Assembly: GCA_000701625.1 (NCBI GenBank)
Contig: JNJK01000002.1
Coordinates: forward strand, 62,001 to 126,000
Direction of reading: 5' to 3'
From: Lachnospiraceae bacterium MC2017
Lineage (GTDB): Bacteria > Bacillota > Clostridia > Lachnospirales > Lachnospiraceae
Length of the DNA: 64,000 nucleotides
The position numbers and the translations under genes were made by a program. Shown here in pieces: positions 61,030 to 64,000 of this stretch. The stretch's first letter is position 1. The number at the start of each line of letters is the position of its first letter. The notes under the pieces were generated by a model. The model was not told where the DNA came from and made no database searches. It saw nothing but the letters and a program-made list of their open reading frames with translations.

Positions 61030-62100
61030 ATGAAAAAAACAGCACTTATCATGGCCGGCGGTCATGGAGAACGCTTCTGGCCGAGAAGCCGCAGAAACCT
61101 GCCCAAGCAGTTTCTGTCACTTACAAGCGACGGAAAAACTCTTATCCAGCTCACAGTTGACCGTATCCGTCCTCTTGTAGACAGCGAAGATATCTATATC
61201 TCCACAAACAAGGATTATGCAGATCTGATCCACGAACAGCTCCCCGATATTCCAAAGGAAAACATCCTCTTTGAGCCTGTCGGACGTAACACAGCACCTT
61301 GTATCGGAATGGGTGCAGCCTTTGTATCAAAAAAATACGAAGATGCCATCATGATGGTCCTGCCCTCCGATCATCTGATCAAATATAATCAGATGTTTGT
61401 AAGTACTCTTAAAGATGCCTGCGATATTGCCGAGGCTAATCCTGCACTTGTTACCATCGGAATCGCACCCACATTTGCAGAGACTGGCTACGGTTACATC
61501 CGCTTTGATCCTAACAATACACTTAACCGCGGCTACAAAGTACAGAACTTCACAGAGAAGCCGTCTCTGGAAGTCGCTAAGGAATATGTTTCCAGCAACG
61601 AATACCTCTGGAACTCCGGTATGTTTGTATGGAAGGCATCTTCTATCCTTGAGCGTTTTGAACGCCTGATGCCAGATGTATATGAAAACCTCGAGATCAT
61701 CAAAAATGCCATCAATACCAGTCAGCAGAATGAGATCATCGAGAAAGTTTTCCCAAGCTTCCCGTCTATCTCCATCGACTACGGTGTAATGGAGAAATCC
61801 GACAATATCTACACTATTCCCGGTACTTTTGGCTGGGACGATGTAGGAAGCTGGCTTGCAATGGAGCGTATCCGCAAGACCAACGAATTCGGAAACATCA
61901 CAGATGGAAATGTTATGACTATCAAGACCCAGAATTGTATCATTGAGGGACATAAAAAACTCATAGCATGCGTAGGAGTAGAAGATCTGGTAATCGTAGA
62001 TACAGATGATGCAACCCTCATCTGTTCTAAGGACTCCACCAATGATATCAAGAAGGTCATTGAAAATCTGAAAGTCTGGAACAGAGACGAATATCTCTGA
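61030..62100 (+). CDS. manC: Mannose-1-phosphate guanylyltransferase
   Basis: 356 residues: the nucleotide-binding MAGGHGERFWPRSRRNLPKQFLSL, FEPVGRNTAPCIGMGAA, VLPSDHLIK, FTEKPSLEVAKEYV and GTFGWDDVGSWLA are diagnostic. It has no C-terminal isomerase domain, so it is the short GMP form. It makes GDP-mannose for glycan and GDP-fucose supply (see the GT11 enzyme at 31961-32887). Confidence 0.95.
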   Translation: MKKTALIMAGGHGERFWPRSRRNLPKQFLSLTSDGKTLIQLTVDRIRPLVDSEDIYISTNKDYADLIHEQLPDIPKENILFEPVGRNTAPCIGMGAAFVSKKYEDAIMMVLPSDHLIKYNQMFVSTLKDACDIAEANPALVTIGIAPTFAETGYGYIRFDPNNTLNRGYKVQNFTEKPSLEVAKEYVSSNEYLWNSGMFVWKASSILERFERLMPDVYENLEIIKNAINTSQQNEIIEKVFPSFPSISIDYGVMEKSDNIYTIPGTFGWDDVGSWLAMERIRKTNEFGNITDGNVMTIKTQNCIIEGHKKLIACVGVEDLVIVDTDDATLICSKDSTNDIKKVIENLKVWNRDEYL

Positions 62101-62108
62101 TCGACATG

Positions 62109-62133
62109 GGATCCGGCTTTGCCGGATCCTTTA
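62109..62133 (+). terminator. Terminator after manC
   Basis: GGATCCGGC-TTT-GCCGGATCC, perfect 9 bp, followed by TTTATTAATTT. Confidence 0.75.
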
Positions 62134-62151
62134 TTAATTTATGGTATGAAG

Positions 62152-62188
62152 AAAAGGCGTATCGAGCATCAAACTCGTTACGCCTTTT
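62152..62188 (-). terminator. Terminator after dnaJ
   Basis: AAAAGGCGTATCGAG / CTCGTTACGCCTTTT, 15 bp with one mismatch, with T-runs on both strands; works for dnaJ and as backup for manC. Confidence 0.8.
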
Positions 62189-62203
62189 CTTTATATTCAG
62201 GAT

Positions 62204-63370
62204 TTAGAAAAATCCCTTCTTCTTTTTCTTTTCCGGTTCTTTATTACCGTTTTGTCTCTCCGCAGCGTGAAGAGAGTCACCTGTAATCTCATCAAACTGC
62301 TTTAAGAGATCCCTTGCTGATGCAGTAAGACCAGTAGGCACCTGAACCACAAGTGTTACATAATGGTCTCCACGCACATCTTTTCTCTGGAGCGTAGGAA
62401 CACCCTTACCCTTCAGACGGATCTTTGTATCAGTCTGCGTGCCGGGTTTAACGTTATATACTACCTTGCCGTCAATGGTATCAATGACAACATCTCCACC
62501 AAGTGCTGCTTGTGCATAGCTTATAGGAGCTGTTGAATATATATTGTATTCCTGTCTCTGGAAGATCGGATGTCTGGAAACGATAACCTCTACCAGAAGA
62601 TCTCCGCGAGGTCCACCGTTTGTTCCGGGTTCACCCTTCTCACGAATTCTTACCATCTGACCATTGTCAATACCTGCCGGAATAGAAACCTGAAGCTTCT
62701 TTTTCCTTGCGATATATCCTGTTCCGTAGCAGTCCGGGCACTTATCTTTAACGATCTTACCTGTACCACCACAGTCCGGACAAGTCTGGACATTTCTAAC
62801 AGTTCCGAAAAGACTCTGCTGTGTAAATACAACCTGTCCTTTACCGCCGCACTTAGGACACGTTACAGGGCTTGTTCCGGGCTTAGCACCAGTACCGTGG
62901 CACTTTTCACAAGTGTCCTTAAGAGTCAGCTCTATCTCCTTCTCGCAGCCAAATACAGCTTCTTCAAAGGTTACACGAACCTGAGTCCTGAGATTTGCTC
63001 CCTTCATCGGTCCGTTATTTGCAGCACGTCCTCTGCCTCCTCCAAAGATATCTCCGAATATATCTCCAAAGATATCTCCAAAATCAGCACTGTTAAAGTC
63101 GAAGCCGCCAAAGCCTCCGGCTCCGCCGCCACCGCCGTTTTCAAATGCCGCCGGTCCAAACTGGTCATACTGCTTACGCTTCTGAGGATCGGAAAGCACC
63201 GCATATGCCTGTGATGCTTCCTTAAACTTCTCCTCTGCCGTCTTATCACCCGGGTTCATATCCGGGTGATATTTCTTGGCCAGGACACGATATGCCTTTT
63301 TTATGGTCGCGTCGTCTGCATTTTTATCAACGCCAAGGACCTCATAATAGTCTCTTGAATGTTCTGCCAT
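62204..63370 (-). CDS. dnaJ: Chaperone DnaJ
   Basis: 388 residues: J-domain with [12 protein letters not shown] (HPD), Gly/Phe-rich linker ([14 protein letters not shown]), zinc domain with four CxxCxGxG-type repeats from [25 protein letters not shown], and the C-terminal substrate domain. It ends in a lysine-rich tail KKKKKGFF. It stimulates DnaK ATPase. It follows dnaK by 22 bases. Confidence 0.97.
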   Translation of the reverse strand: MAEHSRDYYEVLGVDKNADDATIKKAYRVLAKKYHPDMNPGDKTAEEKFKEASQAYAVLSDPQKRKQYDQFGPAAFENGGGGGAGGFGGFDFNSADFGDIFGDIFGDIFGGGRGRAANNGPMKGANLRTQVRVTFEEAVFGCEKEIELTLKDTCEKCHGTGAKPGTSPVTCPKCGGKGQVVFTQQSLFGTVRNVQTCPDCGGTGKIVKDKCPDCYGTGYIARKKKLQVSIPAGIDNGQMVRIREKGEPGTNGGPRGDLLVEVIVSRHPIFQRQEYNIYSTAPISYAQAALGGDVVIDTIDGKVVYNVKPGTQTDTKIRLKGKGVPTLQRKDVRGDHYVTLVVQVPTGLTASARDLLKQFDEITGDSLHAAERQNGNKEPEKKKKKGFF

Positions 63371-63392
63371 AGTTCCTCACAATCCTACAGTC

Positions 63393-64000
63393 TTATACTT
63401 CTCTGTAGTCTCCGTCAACAACGTCCGGACCTGCACCATTATCAGCACCATTGCTCTGTGCTCCCATATCCGGACCTGCCTGACCAGCAGCTCCCTGTGC
63501 AGCCTGTGCGTTCTCGTACATCTTTGCGAAGAGCTTCTGTGCAGACTGCTCAAGCTTCTCTCTTGCAGCCTTGATCTCAGCAACATCAGCATCTGTCATT
63601 GTAGATGCATCCGGGTGCTTTGCAAGGATATCCTTCATTGCCTGAAGGTCAGCCTCTACAGCTGTCTTATCATTAGCATCGATCTTGTCGCCAACTTCCT
63701 CCATTGCCTTCTCTGTCTGGAATGCAAAGGAATCAGCATCGTTGCGGGCATCGATAGCTTCCTTACGCTTCTTATCCTGAGCCTCGTACTCAGCAGCTTC
63801 CTTAACAGCCTTATCGATCTCATCATCAGACATGTTAGAACCACCTGTGATAGTGATGTGCTGCTCATTACCTGTTCCAAGATCCTTAGCAGAAACATTT
63901 ACGATACCATTTGCATCGATATCGAATGTAACCTCAATCTGCGGAACACCTCTTCTTGCAGGCGGGATACCATCAAGACGGAACTGTCCGAGTGACTTAT
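63393..64000 (-). CDS. dnaK: Chaperone DnaK (5' part outside window)
   Basis: The minus-strand frame is open to the window end. It covers the last 201 residues or so: [42 protein letters not shown] of the substrate domain, then the helical lid [29 protein letters not shown] and the tail with [21 protein letters not shown]. That is a typical Hsp70 end. grpE and hrcA would lie beyond the window. Confidence 0.97.
   Translation of the reverse strand, partial: KSLGQFRLDGIPPARRGVPQIEVTFDIDANGIVNVSAKDLGTGNEQHITITGGSNMSDDEIDKAVKEAAEYEAQDKKRKEAIDARNDADSFAFQTEKAMEEVGDKIDANDKTAVEADLQAMKDILAKHPDASTMTDADVAEIKAAREKLEQSAQKLFAKMYENAQAAQGAAGQAGPDMGAQSNGADNGAGPDVVDGDYREV

Noticed and set aside
61327-61953. 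Long open frame on the minus strand inside manC
   Set aside because: It is fully antisense to a clearly conserved enzyme gene, has no ribosome site and shows no family motif.
62570-63214. 214-codon plus-strand open frame antisense to dnaJ
   Set aside because: Product of skewed codon use in dnaJ; Ser/Leu-rich without motifs, and dnaJ is certain.

Overview
The window reads as chromosome of a motile, anaerobic, low-to-mid-GC Firmicute, most likely a Lachnospiraceae member (Butyrivibrio/Roseburia-like). The reasons are an anaerobic class III ribonucleotide reductase, a type III glutamine synthetase, flagellar genes with FliW/CsrA and sigma-28-type promoters, the IreB-RuvX-DUF1292 cluster, and many 'hypothetical' families common in that group. 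The genus is an inference; there is no rRNA gene to test it. No prophage, insertion sequence, tRNA, rRNA or CRISPR array was seen.

Layout. 1-8.2 kb is a signalling and regulatory segment: a tandem GGDEF protein (cut by the window edge), a secreted subtilase-fold protein that has lost its catalytic serine, a small degenerate-GGDEF protein, a LytTR-type two-component pair, and a MATE exporter beside an OhrR-like redox regulator with a recognisable operator. 8.3-10.7 kb is the leftward rpmG-secE-nusG-rplK-rplA block with an elaborate leader. An orphan FliD-like gene lies rightward at 10.9-12.2 kb. 12.3-15.1 kb holds glf and a polysaccharide ligase/polymerase.

15.3-25.7 kb is a leftward flagellar filament/hook-junction cluster: flgM-flgN-flgK-flgK-flgL, then fliW-csrA, then flaG-fliD-fliS-fliT-like. 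Sigma-28-like promoters precede flgM and flaG, and a CsrA-type site overlaps the flaG ribosome binding site. This fits late-class control by FlgM (anti-sigma-28) and FliW/CsrA. 25.8-28.9 kb is nrdD/nrdG behind NrdR boxes, followed by a secreted amidase and glnN.

31.9-42.3 kb is a surface-polysaccharide cluster: fucosyltransferase-type GT11, several GT2 and GT4 enzymes, an acetyltransferase and an ABC flippase. One glycosyltransferase gene is inverted in its middle. 42.3-48.2 kb is a conserved leftward housekeeping operon (ireB, ruvX, DUF1292, fur-family, RNase J, ylbF-family, short mltG-like, trmR, U32). 48.4-55.7 kb is a second leftward run (prmA, rsmE, cysteine desulfurase, thiI, DUF6311-like, VTC-domain, DUF4956), with a divergent CotH-kinase gene at 55.7-57.6 kb. 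VTC, DUF4956 and CotH commonly occur together.

The right end holds an HPr-like protein without the active histidine, mtaB, a GT-C membrane glycosyltransferase, manC, dnaJ and the 3' part of dnaK.

The most unusual items are the sigma-28-linked pseudoprotease, the promoter-then-terminator leaders before rpmG and flaG, a palindromic repeat found three times next to leftward terminators, the orphan FliD-like protein, the Crh-like HPr, and the VTC/DUF4956/CotH neighbourhood.
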